DNA of 64,000 nucleotides from Kumtagia sp964244725 (GTDB taxonomy: Bacteria > Pseudomonadota > Alphaproteobacteria > Rhizobiales > Rhizobiaceae). The stretch spans positions 124,001 through 188,000 of the forward strand of contig CAXTJQ010000001.1 in the NCBI GenBank assembly GCA_964244725.1, written 5' to 3'. The position numbers and the translations under genes are program-made. This document shows positions 8,625 to 18,879 of the stretch, piece after piece. Numbering within the stretch: position 1 is the stretch's first letter; the number at the start of each line of letters is the position of its first letter. The notes below the pieces were generated by a model, which worked only from the letters and a program-made list of their open reading frames with translations, was not told where the DNA came from and made no database searches.

Positions 8625-9004
8625 AATTCGGCGCCTGCCTTGCCGATGCGTCCGAGATGCGTGTCCTGGAACGCCGTAGGCAGTTTCAGCCCGTACCCGA
8701 GCGCGCGGTCGAAGGCGACGTGGAAAATCCAGATGACGGCGACCTGAAGCGCGCGGTCCGTATCCGTGAACCAGCCCACGCCGGCGATTGCCAAGGGTAC
8801 GATCAGCGTATGGCCGAGATTGTAGGACAACGCCCCGACCCGCGGTCCGGACAGATAGCCGAGCATCGAGAGGTCGGGCGCGAGCACGAGGATCGCGAAC
8901 GCCAGCCACGACCAGCCCATTACCGTATAGACGACGATCATCGCGATCGCGATCCCCGCCCATTCCAGTTTCAGAAGGGCGGCAAGCCAGCGCGGCGGCG
9001 CCAT
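8615..9004 (-). CDS. DUF4260 small integral membrane protein
   Basis: 129 residues with three to four hydrophobic segments (GIAIAMIVVYTVMGWSWLAF, LIVPLAIAGVGWF, ALQVAVIWIFHVAFDRALGY). The segments LVLAPDLSMLGYL and FDRALGYGLK match my recollection of the DUF4260 family. Function is unknown. It lies 5 bp downstream of irr on the same strand and may be cotranscribed with it. The stop lies inside the end of the SH3 gene on the other strand. Confidence 0.75.
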   Translation of the reverse strand: MAPPRWLAALLKLEWAGIAIAMIVVYTVMGWSWLAFAILVLAPDLSMLGYLSGPRVGALSYNLGHTLIVPLAIAGVGWFTDTDRALQVAVIWIFHVAFDRALGYGLKLPTAFQDTHLGRIGKAGAEFQS

Positions 9005-9009
9005 GAAGG

Positions 9010-9435
9010 TCAGCCCGCCGCCTTGCGGCGCAGCCTGACGACCACGTCGACGTTGACGATCTCCATTCCCTCCGGCGCGACGGGAAGGTTGGTCACCTTC
9101 ACCGGACCCGAAAGGATGTCGAACACGGTGTTCTCGCCTTCGACGAAGAAATGATGATGGTCGGAAGTGTTGGTGTCGAAATAGGTCTTGGCGCCCTCGA
9201 CGGCGAGTATCCTCAGCAGCCCGGCTTCGGTAAACTGGTGCAGCGTATTGTAGACGGTGGCGAGCGACACGGGAACGCCGGCGACCAGCGCCTCCTCGTG
9301 AAGCTCCTCTGCCGAAAGATGCCGGTCCCCCTTGGCAAACAGCAGATCGGCCAGCGCGACGCGCTGGCGCGTCGGGCGCAAGCCCGCCTCGCGCACGCGC
9401 TCGTCCACCGAAATCCTGGTTTCCGTCGATGTCAT
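9010..9435 (-). CDS. irr: Fur-family iron response regulator Irr
   Basis: A 141-residue Fur-superfamily repressor. The winged-helix region includes TRQRVALADLLF and VSLATVYNTLHQFTEAGLLR, followed by the metal or haem-binding histidine cluster DHHHFF. In rhizobia, Irr controls iron and haem genes and is degraded or inactivated on haem binding. The haem-regulatory GCPWH motif of Bradyrhizobium is absent, as in most other rhizobial Irr proteins. The call as Irr rather than Fur or Mur rests on sequence type plus the conserved position divergent from fabA-fabB-fabI. The start at 9435 was chosen because upstream in-frame codons lack conservation-like composition. Confidence 0.85.
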   Translation of the reverse strand: MTSTETRISVDERVREAGLRPTRQRVALADLLFAKGDRHLSAEELHEEALVAGVPVSLATVYNTLHQFTEAGLLRILAVEGAKTYFDTNTSDHHHFFVEGENTVFDILSGPVKVTNLPVAPEGMEIVNVDVVVRLRRKAAG

Positions 9436-9498
9436 CGACCTGCCTGATGCAAAAAGAGAGCCGAGACTGCCTATCCCGGCTTCGACTGCCTGCACCAG

Positions 9499-9527
9499 CA
9501 TATATTCGGTTGTCCGCATCCGATCAA
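9499..9527 (-). promoter_or_regulatory. Candidate sigma-70 promoter for irr
   Basis: On the minus strand, TTGATC (9522-9527), a 17-bp spacer and TATATG (9499-9504) lie about 60 bp upstream of the irr start. Each hexamer matches four of six consensus positions. This is a pattern match only. No clear ICE-type operator was recognised in the irr-fabA gap. Confidence 0.4.
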
Positions 9528-9677
9528 GGGCGGCGGATTGACCGGGCGCGGTCGGCGGGCTAATCGCTAGCGTCGATTTCGGGTTGTAACGGTTCGTGAT
9601 GTCGGATCGGCGGTGGGACCGGATCGACCCGCGCGGGGTTGGCTCGGTCGGCTTGGACGGACGAGGGCGCAAGGCCG

Positions 9678-10193
9678 ATGGAAGCAGCGAAATCCAGCTA
9701 CGGGTACGAAGATCTTCTCGCCTGCGCGCGCGGCGAGTTGTTCGGCCCCGGCAATGCCCAGCTGCCCTATCCGCCGATGCTGATGTTCGATCGCATCACC
9801 GCCATCGGCACGACCGGCGGCGCGTATGAGAAGGGTCATATCCGGGCCGAACTCGACATCCACCGCGACCTCTGGTTCTTTCCCTGCCACTTCGTCGGCG
9901 ATCCGGTCATGCCGGGGTGCCTGGGCCTCGATGCGATGTGGCAGCTGGTCGGGTTTTTCCTGGGCTGGCTGGGCGAGCCCGGCAGGGGCCGCGCGCTCTC
10001 GACCGGCGAGGTCAAGTTCACCGGCATGGTGACGCCGGCCACCAGAACCGTCGAATATGGCGTCGACTTCAAGCGCATCATGCGCGGACGCCTCGTGCTC
10101 GGCATCGGCGACGGCTGGTTGAAGGCGGACGGTCAGACCATATACAAGGCCAGCGACTTGAGGGTCGGCCTGTTCAAGCAGGCTGCCGCCTGA
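9678..10193 (+). CDS. fabA: 3-hydroxydecanoyl-ACP dehydratase/isomerase FabA
   Basis: 171 residues, essentially the length of E. coli FabA. It dehydrates 3-hydroxydecanoyl-ACP and isomerises trans-2- to cis-3-decenoyl-ACP, the branch point of anaerobic unsaturated fatty acid synthesis. The active-site pair is H71 (FFPCHFVGDPVMPG) and D85 (CLGLDAMWQ). The ATG at 9678 gives the family length; in-frame TTG codons further upstream were not used. It is followed by fabB after 28 bp and then fabI, the standard rhizobial fabA-fabB-fabI order divergent from irr. Confidence 0.96.
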   Translation: MEAAKSSYGYEDLLACARGELFGPGNAQLPYPPMLMFDRITAIGTTGGAYEKGHIRAELDIHRDLWFFPCHFVGDPVMPGCLGLDAMWQLVGFFLGWLGEPGRGRALSTGEVKFTGMVTPATRTVEYGVDFKRIMRGRLVLGIGDGWLKADGQTIYKASDLRVGLFKQAAA

Positions 10194-10221
10194 CACGGAT
10201 TTCGGCGCGGAGGAGATTTCG

Positions 10222-11442
10222 ATGAGACGAGTGGTCGTGACCGGCCTGGGCATTGTTTCGTCCATCGGCAACAATGTCGATGAAGTCCGCGCCTCGCTGC
10301 ATGACGCCAAATCCGGCATCAGCTTCTCGCAATCCTTCGCCGAACATGGCTTCCGCTGCCAGGTCTGGGGCGCGCCGACGCTCAATCCCGCCGATCTGAT
10401 CGACCGCCGGGCGATGCGCTTCCTGTCGCAGGGCGCCGCCTGGAATCATGTCGCGATGGATCAGGCGGTTCTCGACGCCGGGCTGGAGCAGGCAGATATC
10501 ACGAATGAGCGCACGGGCATCGTCATGGGGTCGGGCGGCCCGTCGACCCGCGCCATCGTCGAAGCCGCCGACATCGTCCGCAAGAACGTCAGCCCCAAGC
10601 GGATCGGCCCCTTCGCGGTGCCCAAGGCGATGTCCTCGACCGCCTCGGCGACGCTCGCCACCTGGTTCAGGATTCATGGCGTTAACTATTCGATCTCCTC
10701 GGCCTGCTCGACCTCGGCGCACTGCATCGGCAATGCCTGCGAACTGATCCAGTGGGGCAAGCAGGACGTGATGTTCGCCGGCGGCCACGAGGATCTCGAC
10801 TGGACCATGTCGGATCTCTTCGACGCCATGGGCGCGATGTCGTCCAAGTTTAACGACAGGGCATCGACCGCTTCGCGCGCCTACGACGCCAACCGCGACG
10901 GCTTCGTCATCGCCGGAGGGGCCGGCGTGGTCGTGCTGGAGGAACTCGAGCACGCCAGGGCGCGCGGCGCGAAAATTTACGCCGAAGTGGTCGGCTACGG
11001 CGCGACCTCGGACGGCTACGACATGGTTGCGCCCTCGGGCGAGGGCGCGGCGCGCTGCATGCGCCAGGCGATCGCCACCTTAAAGTCGCCGGTCGACTAC
11101 ATCAACACGCACGGCACATCGACCCAAATTGGCGACTCGCGCGAAATGGCGGCGATCCGCGAGGTGTTCGGCGACGCGATGCCGAACATTGCCTCGACCA
11201 AATCGTTGACCGGCCACTCCCTCGGCGCGGCCGGCGCGCAGGAATCGATCTATTCCATCCTGATGATGCAGGGCGGCTTTATCGGCAAGAGCGCGCATAT
11301 CGAGGAACTCGACCCGGATTTCGAAGGCATGCCCATCGTGCGCGAGCGCATCGACGACGCCAGGATCGATACGGTGCTGTCGAATTCCTTCGGATTCGGC
11401 GGCACCAATGCGACCCTGGTCTTCCAGCGTTACACGGCGTAG
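10222..11442 (+). CDS. fabB: 3-oxoacyl-ACP synthase I FabB
   Basis: 406 residues, the beta-ketoacyl-ACP synthase that elongates cis-3-decenoyl-ACP and so commits it to unsaturated fatty acids. The Cys-His-His triad is visible: C162 in SSACSTSAHCIG, a His in NTHGTSTQIGD and a His in SLTGHSLGAAG. A GGAGGAG ribosome-binding site lies 7 bp before the ATG. It lies between fabA and fabI, and the pairing with fabA supports FabB over FabF. Confidence 0.96.
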   Translation: MRRVVVTGLGIVSSIGNNVDEVRASLHDAKSGISFSQSFAEHGFRCQVWGAPTLNPADLIDRRAMRFLSQGAAWNHVAMDQAVLDAGLEQADITNERTGIVMGSGGPSTRAIVEAADIVRKNVSPKRIGPFAVPKAMSSTASATLATWFRIHGVNYSISSACSTSAHCIGNACELIQWGKQDVMFAGGHEDLDWTMSDLFDAMGAMSSKFNDRASTASRAYDANRDGFVIAGGAGVVVLEELEHARARGAKIYAEVVGYGATSDGYDMVAPSGEGAARCMRQAIATLKSPVDYINTHGTSTQIGDSREMAAIREVFGDAMPNIASTKSLTGHSLGAAGAQESIYSILMMQGGFIGKSAHIEELDPDFEGMPIVRERIDDARIDTVLSNSFGFGGTNATLVFQRYTA

Positions 11443-11452
11443 GAGCGGGGGC

Positions 11453-12250
11453 ATGGGCATGATGACCGGCAAGCGCGGCCTCGTGATGGGGGTCGCCAAC
11501 GATCACTCGATCGCCTGGGGCATCGCCGAGAAGCTCGCCGCCGAAGGCGCGGAACTCGCCTTTACCTATCAGGGCGAGGCGTTCGGCCGCCGCGTCAGGC
11601 CGCTCGCCGATCGGGCCGGCGCAAAGCTCGTCTTGCCCTGCGATGTCGAGGACAGCGCCTCGGTGGCGAGCGTCTTCGAGACGCTGTCGAGCGAATGGGG
11701 AGGGCTCGATTTCGTCGTCCACGCGATCGGCTTCTCCGACAAGAACGAGCTCAAGGGCCTCTACGCCGACACCAGTCGCGACAATTTCGTTCGCACCATG
11801 GTGATCTCATGCTACTCCTTCACCGAGGTCGCGCGCCACGCCGCAGCCCTGATGCCGGATGGCGGATCGATGGTCACGCTGACCTATGCCGGTTCCGTCC
11901 GCGTCATGCCGAACTACAACGTCATGGGCGTCGCCAAGGCCGGCCTGGAGGCTAGCGTGCGCTATCTCGCCAACGATTACGGACCGCGCGGCATCCGCGT
12001 CAACGCCATCTCGGCGGGTCCGGTCCGCACCCTGGCCGGCGCCGGCATCGCCGACGCGCGCCACATGTTCTCATACCAGCAGCGCAACTCGCCGCTGCGC
12101 CGCACCGTGACCATCGCCGAGGTCGGCGGCTCGGCGCTGTATCTGCTTTCGGACCTGTCCTCGGGCGTCACCGGCGAAATCCACTATGTCGATTCCGGCT
12201 ACCACATCGTTTCCATGCCGACCCTGACCGAGCTCAAGCAGGACGAGTAG
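11453..12250 (+). CDS. fabI: Enoyl-ACP reductase FabI (NADH)
   Basis: A 265-residue short-chain dehydrogenase-type enoyl-ACP reductase for the last step of each elongation cycle. The FabI-specific catalytic set is present: Y145 (TYAGS), Y155 and K162 (YNVMGVAK). The N-terminal GVANDHSIAWGIA nucleotide-binding segment is typical. It begins 10 bp after fabB, with AGGAGCGGGG before the ATG. Many rhizobia carry two fabI copies; this is the one linked to fabAB. Confidence 0.95.
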   Translation: MGMMTGKRGLVMGVANDHSIAWGIAEKLAAEGAELAFTYQGEAFGRRVRPLADRAGAKLVLPCDVEDSASVASVFETLSSEWGGLDFVVHAIGFSDKNELKGLYADTSRDNFVRTMVISCYSFTEVARHAAALMPDGGSMVTLTYAGSVRVMPNYNVMGVAKAGLEASVRYLANDYGPRGIRVNAISAGPVRTLAGAGIADARHMFSYQQRNSPLRRTVTIAEVGGSALYLLSDLSSGVTGEIHYVDSGYHIVSMPTLTELKQDE

Positions 12251-12355
12251 AGCCGACCGGGCGCGTGGCGCGCCATTCGTTCAAAACCGTCGGCCGGATC
12301 TCAGCAAATCTTAAGACCGCGTCGCTACGTCTGGTGCGCAGTCGGGATTTCGTCC

Positions 12356-13906
12356 ATGGCGTCAGCCGTCAATCCAAAGCGCGGCGCGCTTTTTCGGATC
12401 GTCACCATATCGGCGTCCGGCCTCGGCAGCTTCATCCTTGGCCTGTGGGGTCTGAGCCAGGGTTTCGGCGACGATCTCGCGGGAATGCCGGCAGGCATGA
12501 TCGGCTCGGTCGTGGCCGGCCTGTGCGCGCTCGCGGCGACGGCATCGGCCCTCTCTTTCTTTGCCGGCGTCGACGAGTCCGTCGGCTTCGTCTATCACGA
12601 GACGCATTTCGACAGGCTGACCGGATTGCTCGGCCGCAACGCGATGGTCGGCAAGATCGCGCAGGCCGCCTCGGCGGCCGTCGCGAGCGGCGAGGCGATC
12701 TTTTTGGTCGACATCGACATCGACCGGTTCAAGCAGATCAACGACGCGATCGGCTACAGCCAGGGCGACGAACTGATCCGCGGCCTGACCGCGCGGCTGA
12801 AGGACCATCTGCCCCCAGGCGTGACCCTCGGCCGCATCGGCGCCGGGGAATTCGCGGTGCTCGTCCCCGACCGCGTCTGCGGCGAGCGTCTTGTCGAGAT
12901 GGTCGCCGATCTGATCGACGCGATGATGCGGCCCTACCAGCTCCCGACCCATCTTCAATCCGTGCATCTGTCGGTCGGGATCGTCGCCCTGCCGAAGGAC
13001 GGGCTTGATCCGATCGCCATTCTGCGCCATTCGAATCTCGCGCTCCAGCACGCCCGCACCAGCGGCATCGGCGCCTGGGTCGTGTTCGAGCCCGAAATGG
13101 GGCGCGTCGCCGACCATCGGCAGTGGGTCGAGTCGGAGCTTCATGTGGCGCTCCATCGCGGCGACTTCAGGCTGCACTATCAGCCGCAGTTCGATCTGAG
13201 CCATGGGCGCGTCGTCGGCTACGAAGCCCTGATCCGTTGGCGGCACCCGGAGCGCGGGATGATCGCGCCGTTCGACTTCATCCCGATCGCGGAGGAAACC
13301 GGCATGATCGGCCCGATCGGGCGCTGGGTGCTGCGGCAGGCCTGCGAGGATGCCAGGCGATTGCCGGAAGACTGCTTCGTCGCCGTCAACATCTCGCCCG
13401 CGCAATTCATGAACCGCGATTTTTTCGAAGTGGTCGCCGAAACGCTGAAATCCTCGGGCATAAATCCCGCCCGGCTCGAACTCGAGGTGACGGAATCGGC
13501 CATGATGCAGGATCGCGCCTACGCCGCGACGCTGCTGCGCCAACTCGGCCAATTGGGAATCTCGGTCGCGGTCGACGATTTCGGCACCGGCTACTCAAAT
13601 CTGAGCTATCTGGTCGATTTCGAGTTCCAGAAGCTCAAGATCGACCGGTCTTTCGTCAGCCGCATGGAGACGGACGCGAGTTCGGGGGCCGTCGTGTCGA
13701 CCATCGTTGGCCTGTCGCGCGCGCTCGGCGTCCGCATCGTCGCCGAAGGCGTCGAGACGGAAAACCAGGCGATTCTGCTGCGCGCCGCCGGCTGTCACGA
13801 AGTGCAAGGCTTCTTCTTCGGCCGGCCGGAGCCGCTGGCGGCCAAGCTCCCAAGTCTCGTCGATGCTCTGGCAGGCCGCGAACGCCGCCTCGCCGAAGCT
13901 GCTTAG
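12356..13906 (+). CDS. Membrane GGDEF/EAL protein with degenerate GGDEF, probable c-di-GMP phosphodiesterase
   Basis: 516 residues. Two N-terminal membrane helices (about 14-36 and 46-71) precede a GGDEF domain (about 85-240) and an EAL domain (about 255-510). The GGDEF signature reads GAGEF at 162-166, so the third position that should be Asp or Glu is Gly, and cyclase activity is unlikely. The EAL side looks intact: E290-A-L, N345 in VAVNISPAQ, E380 in LEVTES, DDFGTG 407-412 and K428. It should therefore hydrolyse c-di-GMP, possibly with GTP sensing by the GGDEF domain. It stands alone after fabI; the stop overlaps the convergent methyltransferase by 4 bp. Confidence 0.9.
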   Translation: MASAVNPKRGALFRIVTISASGLGSFILGLWGLSQGFGDDLAGMPAGMIGSVVAGLCALAATASALSFFAGVDESVGFVYHETHFDRLTGLLGRNAMVGKIAQAASAAVASGEAIFLVDIDIDRFKQINDAIGYSQGDELIRGLTARLKDHLPPGVTLGRIGAGEFAVLVPDRVCGERLVEMVADLIDAMMRPYQLPTHLQSVHLSVGIVALPKDGLDPIAILRHSNLALQHARTSGIGAWVVFEPEMGRVADHRQWVESELHVALHRGDFRLHYQPQFDLSHGRVVGYEALIRWRHPERGMIAPFDFIPIAEETGMIGPIGRWVLRQACEDARRLPEDCFVAVNISPAQFMNRDFFEVVAETLKSSGINPARLELEVTESAMMQDRAYAATLLRQLGQLGISVAVDDFGTGYSNLSYLVDFEFQKLKIDRSFVSRMETDASSGAVVSTIVGLSRALGVRIVAEGVETENQAILLRAAGCHEVQGFFFGRPEPLAAKLPSLVDALAGRERRLAEAA

Positions 13907-14919
13907 CGAAGGGCCTCGATGACCTTGAACATCGTGTCGCCGGCGATTTCGGCGTGCCGATGGAAATGCTCCGCCACCGCCTGTTCGTAGGCGAGATGTC
14001 GGTTGGCGACCATGTAGAGCGTGCCGCCGCGCTTGAGTGCGCCGGACGCCGCCTTGATGATCGCCTGGCCGAGACCGGGACCGGCGCGGCGCTCGGTGTG
14101 GAACGGCGGGTTCATGACGATCGTATCGTAGCGCTCCGTGACCGGTTCGCCGGTCAGGTCATGCCAGAAGAACCGGGCAGGAACTTTCATTTCGGCGAGA
14201 TTCCGCCTGGCCGCCTCCAGCGAGGCGAAGTCCGCCTCGTAGAGGTCGAGCCCCTTGATGCCGGGATATCGGTCCGCGATCTCCGCGGACAGATAGCCCC
14301 AGCCGGCGCAGAAATCCGCGACCTTGCCCTTCAGCTTTTCAGGCAGGCTGTCTGTCAGAAGCTTCGATCCCGGGTCGATGCGGTCATGCGAGAACATGCC
14401 GGGCGCGGTCTGGAACCGGCCCTCGACCGGGTCTGATTGCGACCCCGCCCGCAAGGCGTCGACGATCGCCCCGACGTGCCGCGGCCGCGGGAACCAGAAG
14501 GCCACGCCGTGATATTTGGACGCCGAGCCGTCGATGGCGACCAGAGCGGCCAACCGTTTGCGGGCGCTTGCAATGCCATCGTCCTTGCCGCCCGAAATCA
14601 GAATGAGCCCGCCGACGCGCGTCCGTTCCAGCGCCTCGGCGATCCAGGATTCGTTCTGTCCGCGATGGCGACCGCACAGCACGAGGGCCGTATCGTAGTT
14701 CACCCCAGTGGGCGCGGGTTTGACCGCGCGGCCCTCGCGCTGAAGCGCTAGGAAAGACGGACGGAAACCCTGCACCGCAAGGATCGAGGCGGCAAACCCG
14801 TCCGGCAGGCGGAAGCCTGGTTCGGCGCCGAGGAAGAGTGCTGTTTGGCCCTCCCAGGGCGGCGTCAGCGCTTCCGTCTCAAACGGGTGGAACAGGGTCT
14901 TCATGGCGTCGAGCGACAT
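13903..14919 (-). CDS. Class I SAM-dependent methyltransferase, RsmC-like (16S rRNA G1207-type)
   Basis: 338 residues with a duplicated methyltransferase architecture. The N-terminal half looks non-catalytic. The C-terminal half carries VADFCAGWGYLSAEI (SAM-binding loop) and VMNPPFHTE, the NPPF motif typical of guanine N2 or glutamine N5 methyltransferases. Length and layout fit RsmC/RlmG. The target nucleotide is inferred from family, not shown. It lies 77 bp downstream of pnp on the same strand and is separated from it by a strong terminator, so it probably has its own promoter. Confidence 0.8.
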   Translation of the reverse strand: MSLDAMKTLFHPFETEALTPPWEGQTALFLGAEPGFRLPDGFAASILAVQGFRPSFLALQREGRAVKPAPTGVNYDTALVLCGRHRGQNESWIAEALERTRVGGLILISGGKDDGIASARKRLAALVAIDGSASKYHGVAFWFPRPRHVGAIVDALRAGSQSDPVEGRFQTAPGMFSHDRIDPGSKLLTDSLPEKLKGKVADFCAGWGYLSAEIADRYPGIKGLDLYEADFASLEAARRNLAEMKVPARFFWHDLTGEPVTERYDTIVMNPPFHTERRAGPGLGQAIIKAASGALKRGGTLYMVANRHLAYEQAVAEHFHRHAEIAGDTMFKVIEALR

Positions 14920-14940
14920 GCGGGCTCCAGAGTCACCGAC

Positions 14941-14974
14941 AAACGAAAACGGGCGCGGCTTTCGCCACGCCCGT
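14941..14974 (-). terminator. Rho-independent terminator after pnp
   Basis: Reading the minus strand, an 11-bp stem (ACGGGCGTGGC pairing with GCCGCGCCCGT, one G-T wobble) closes a GAAA tetraloop and is followed by TTTTCGTTT. It sits about 22 nt after the pnp stop. This is a textbook intrinsic terminator. Confidence 0.9.
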
Positions 14975-14996
14975 CAGCAAATCAATTTCGCCAGTA

Positions 14997-17135
<2,139 letters not shown>

Positions 17136-17415
17136 GTATTGTCCCTGGGTGGCGCGGAAGGTCATGCGTCGCCCCCTATGGGCGACAGCTTCCGCTCTGG
17201 CTTCTCGTTCGGACGAGCCACGGGCAAGACAGCGGGGGGTCCAGCGAACTGGCGCGACGGGCATTGCGCGCCGCTGGGCCTCCGGCAATCCTGCCCCGTG
17301 ACCGATCCATGGGCGGTCGCAAATCCCTCGGATCTGGACCGTGCGGTTCGGGCGAATGCTGCGGCCTCGGCCATGGCAAAATGCCCGGTGGAGCGCATTC
17401 CCGCGCTCCGATGCA
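17136..17415 (-). promoter_or_regulatory. pnp leader region with possible RNase III-type hairpin
   Basis: About 280 bp lie between the rpsO terminator-like palindrome and the pnp start, with no convincing gene. A short hairpin, GTCGCC pairing with GGCGAC around 17168-17184, lies about 35 nt upstream of the pnp start. In enterobacteria the pnp leader contains an RNase III-cleaved hairpin through which PNPase represses itself. A similar role here is inference from position only. No clear promoter was identified. Confidence 0.35.
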
Positions 17416-17451
17416 TGAACGGCGGGTCCTCTCGAGAGGACCCGCCGTTCA
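17416..17451 (-). terminator. Perfect 36-bp palindrome 5 nt after rpsO stop
   Basis: Two 18-base arms with no mismatch and no unpaired loop (TGAACGGCGGGTCCTCTC and its exact complement) form the palindrome directly after the rpsO TAA. On the transcript this would fold into a very stable hairpin. No U-tract follows on the minus strand, so it may act as an RNA-processing or 3'-end stabilising structure or a factor-dependent terminator rather than a classical intrinsic one. Confidence 0.7.
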
Positions 17452-17456
17452 ATTCA

Positions 17457-17726
17457 TTAGCGGCGCAGCCCGAGCTTCTCGATCAGCGTCGCGTAGCGCG
17501 TCTCGTCGCGGCTCTTCAGATAGTCGAGCAGACGCCGGCGCTGGGAAACGAGCGCGAGCAGGCCACGTCGGGAATGGTTGTCCTTCTTGTGGTCCTTGAA
17601 GTGCTCGGTCAGGTTCTTGATCCGCTCGGAATAGATCGCCACCTGGACTTCGGGAGACCCCGTGTCGCCCGCCTTGGTCGCGTATTCCGTCATCAGTTCT
17701 TTCTTGCGATCAGCAGTGATCGACAT
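17457..17726 (-). CDS. rpsO: 30S ribosomal protein S15
   Basis: 89 residues, the standard length. S15 binds the central domain of 16S rRNA early in 30S assembly. The sequence contains the family hallmarks TGSPEVQVA, HKKDNHSRRGLL and QRRRLLDYLK. AAGGAAAAG precedes the ATG at 17726 at good spacing. It is upstream of pnp on the same strand, the nearly universal rpsO-pnp pairing, but here truB is separated from rpsO by a low-GC insertion. Confidence 0.98.
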   Translation of the reverse strand: MSITADRKKELMTEYATKAGDTGSPEVQVAIYSERIKNLTEHFKDHKKDNHSRRGLLALVSQRRRLLDYLKSRDETRYATLIEKLGLRR

Positions 17727-17921
17727 CGGCTTTTCCTTGTATGTTGGAGGAAGACGTCGCCCACGGCCGGGATGTCGTCCAGCGGGGGCCAAAATGATCG
17801 CTTGTCAGGCGATGCGGCGCATATAGGGGAATTTTGCGCGAATGGCTATAGGAATTAGACAGCCCGTCCTGAGGAGCCTAGCCCACCATCCCGCACACAG
17901 CAAAATGTTCCATGCATACGA

Positions 17922-18593
17922 TTATGCGTCTAACTCAAGCGGAAATTGCGTCGGTTCCCAAATGAACTCCATTTTAAGCCGCGCGATCCGCATCTGCTCC
18001 CAGCCGCGAAGAACGCGTGCCAGTTCCCCTCGGTCGTCCCGCTTGAGCGGGCCTCGCAGCGGGCCCAGCACCTCGGCCCGCTCGTCGTCGAGGAACGGCC
18101 GGGTCCAGCGTGTGTCACCCGTCAGACGCTTTCTGAGCACTTCGCGTGCTTCGTCGAGTTTCCCAAGGGCGACAAGCAATGGAAGCTGCCGCAACGGGTC
18201 CCAATCGATCGACATGCGCCGGCTTTGCACAGTGGCCAGGAATGGCGCGATATCGTTGAGCGTCTTGACCGGCCGGATCATCGGCAGGACATAGTCTTCG
18301 ATGATCTCGAACAAAGCGCCGGGCATACGCGGGTCGGTCAAGCACCAATGCGCCTCCCTGCGTGGATAGAGCCGATCACCCCAGTTCAACGGATAATGGC
18401 CGCAGGGATCGCAGAAATTGGTGATAGCCCAAGCCGGATAGAACCAATCCGCGCTGCTTGTAAACATCAGGGTCATGCCGCGCATGACGTGATGGATCGG
18501 TGTGATCATCAGCCAACGGCCGCAAAGCGCCAAATCCTCATGACGCTCTAACAGCGGAGTGAGAAGCTTCTTGATTTGTCGCTGCGTCGTCAT
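17922..18593 (-). CDS. Hypothetical protein, 223 residues
   Basis: I do not recognise a family. The protein is soluble and rich in Trp, Arg and Pro, with a cysteine-containing segment (ITNFCDPCGHYPLNWG) and a basic, charged C-terminal half that looks helical. There is no signal peptide. The ATG at 18593 overlaps a TGA in the upstream frame as ATGA, suggesting coupling to the small gene upstream. It lies in a stretch of visibly lower GC and more irregular codon use between rpsO and truB, which are normally adjacent, so the pair is probably an insertion acquired by transfer. Confidence 0.7.
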   Translation of the reverse strand: MTTQRQIKKLLTPLLERHEDLALCGRWLMITPIHHVMRGMTLMFTSSADWFYPAWAITNFCDPCGHYPLNWGDRLYPRREAHWCLTDPRMPGALFEIIEDYVLPMIRPVKTLNDIAPFLATVQSRRMSIDWDPLRQLPLLVALGKLDEAREVLRKRLTGDTRWTRPFLDDERAEVLGPLRGPLKRDDRGELARVLRGWEQMRIARLKMEFIWEPTQFPLELDA

Positions 18594-18644
18594 TCGAAGG
18601 GCCGAATCTCGATGACTACAATCTGATTGACACCGTCCGTGGCC

Positions 18645-18800
18645 TTATCGAGGCGTTCCACGAACTCCGCAGTCCGCGACGAACTCAAACCACGATTGCC
18701 GGTTTTGATATTCTTGCAGCTTGTAGTAGAAGCGCCACGCGGCCAATGTGGCTCGGGCTTGTGCGATGACGAGCGAAAGATCGAGAGATTTGGAACTCAT
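18645..18800 (-). CDS. Small unknown protein with strong RBS, possibly frameshifted
   Basis: A 51-residue frame whose ATG at 18800 is preceded by a perfect AGGAGG five bases upstream, the strongest ribosome-binding site seen in this neighbourhood. The first 40 residues look protein-like (SLVIAQARATLAAWRFYYKL), then the frame runs into a poor tail and TAA at 18645. A different frame covering the same DNA continues with TAEFVERLDKATDGVNQIVV and ends in a TGA that overlaps the ATG of the 223-residue gene. The simplest reading is one gene of about 70 codons with a one-base frameshift near 18690. No function is proposed. Confidence 0.5.
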   Translation of the reverse strand: MSSKSLDLSLVIAQARATLAAWRFYYKLQEYQNRQSWFEFVADCGVRGTPR

Positions 18801-18879
18801 TTCAGCCTCCTAGCTTGAGCTAAAAGGATAATATTCCTACATCGGACCACGGGGATAAAATTGTCGGGAGTCTGGTTCC

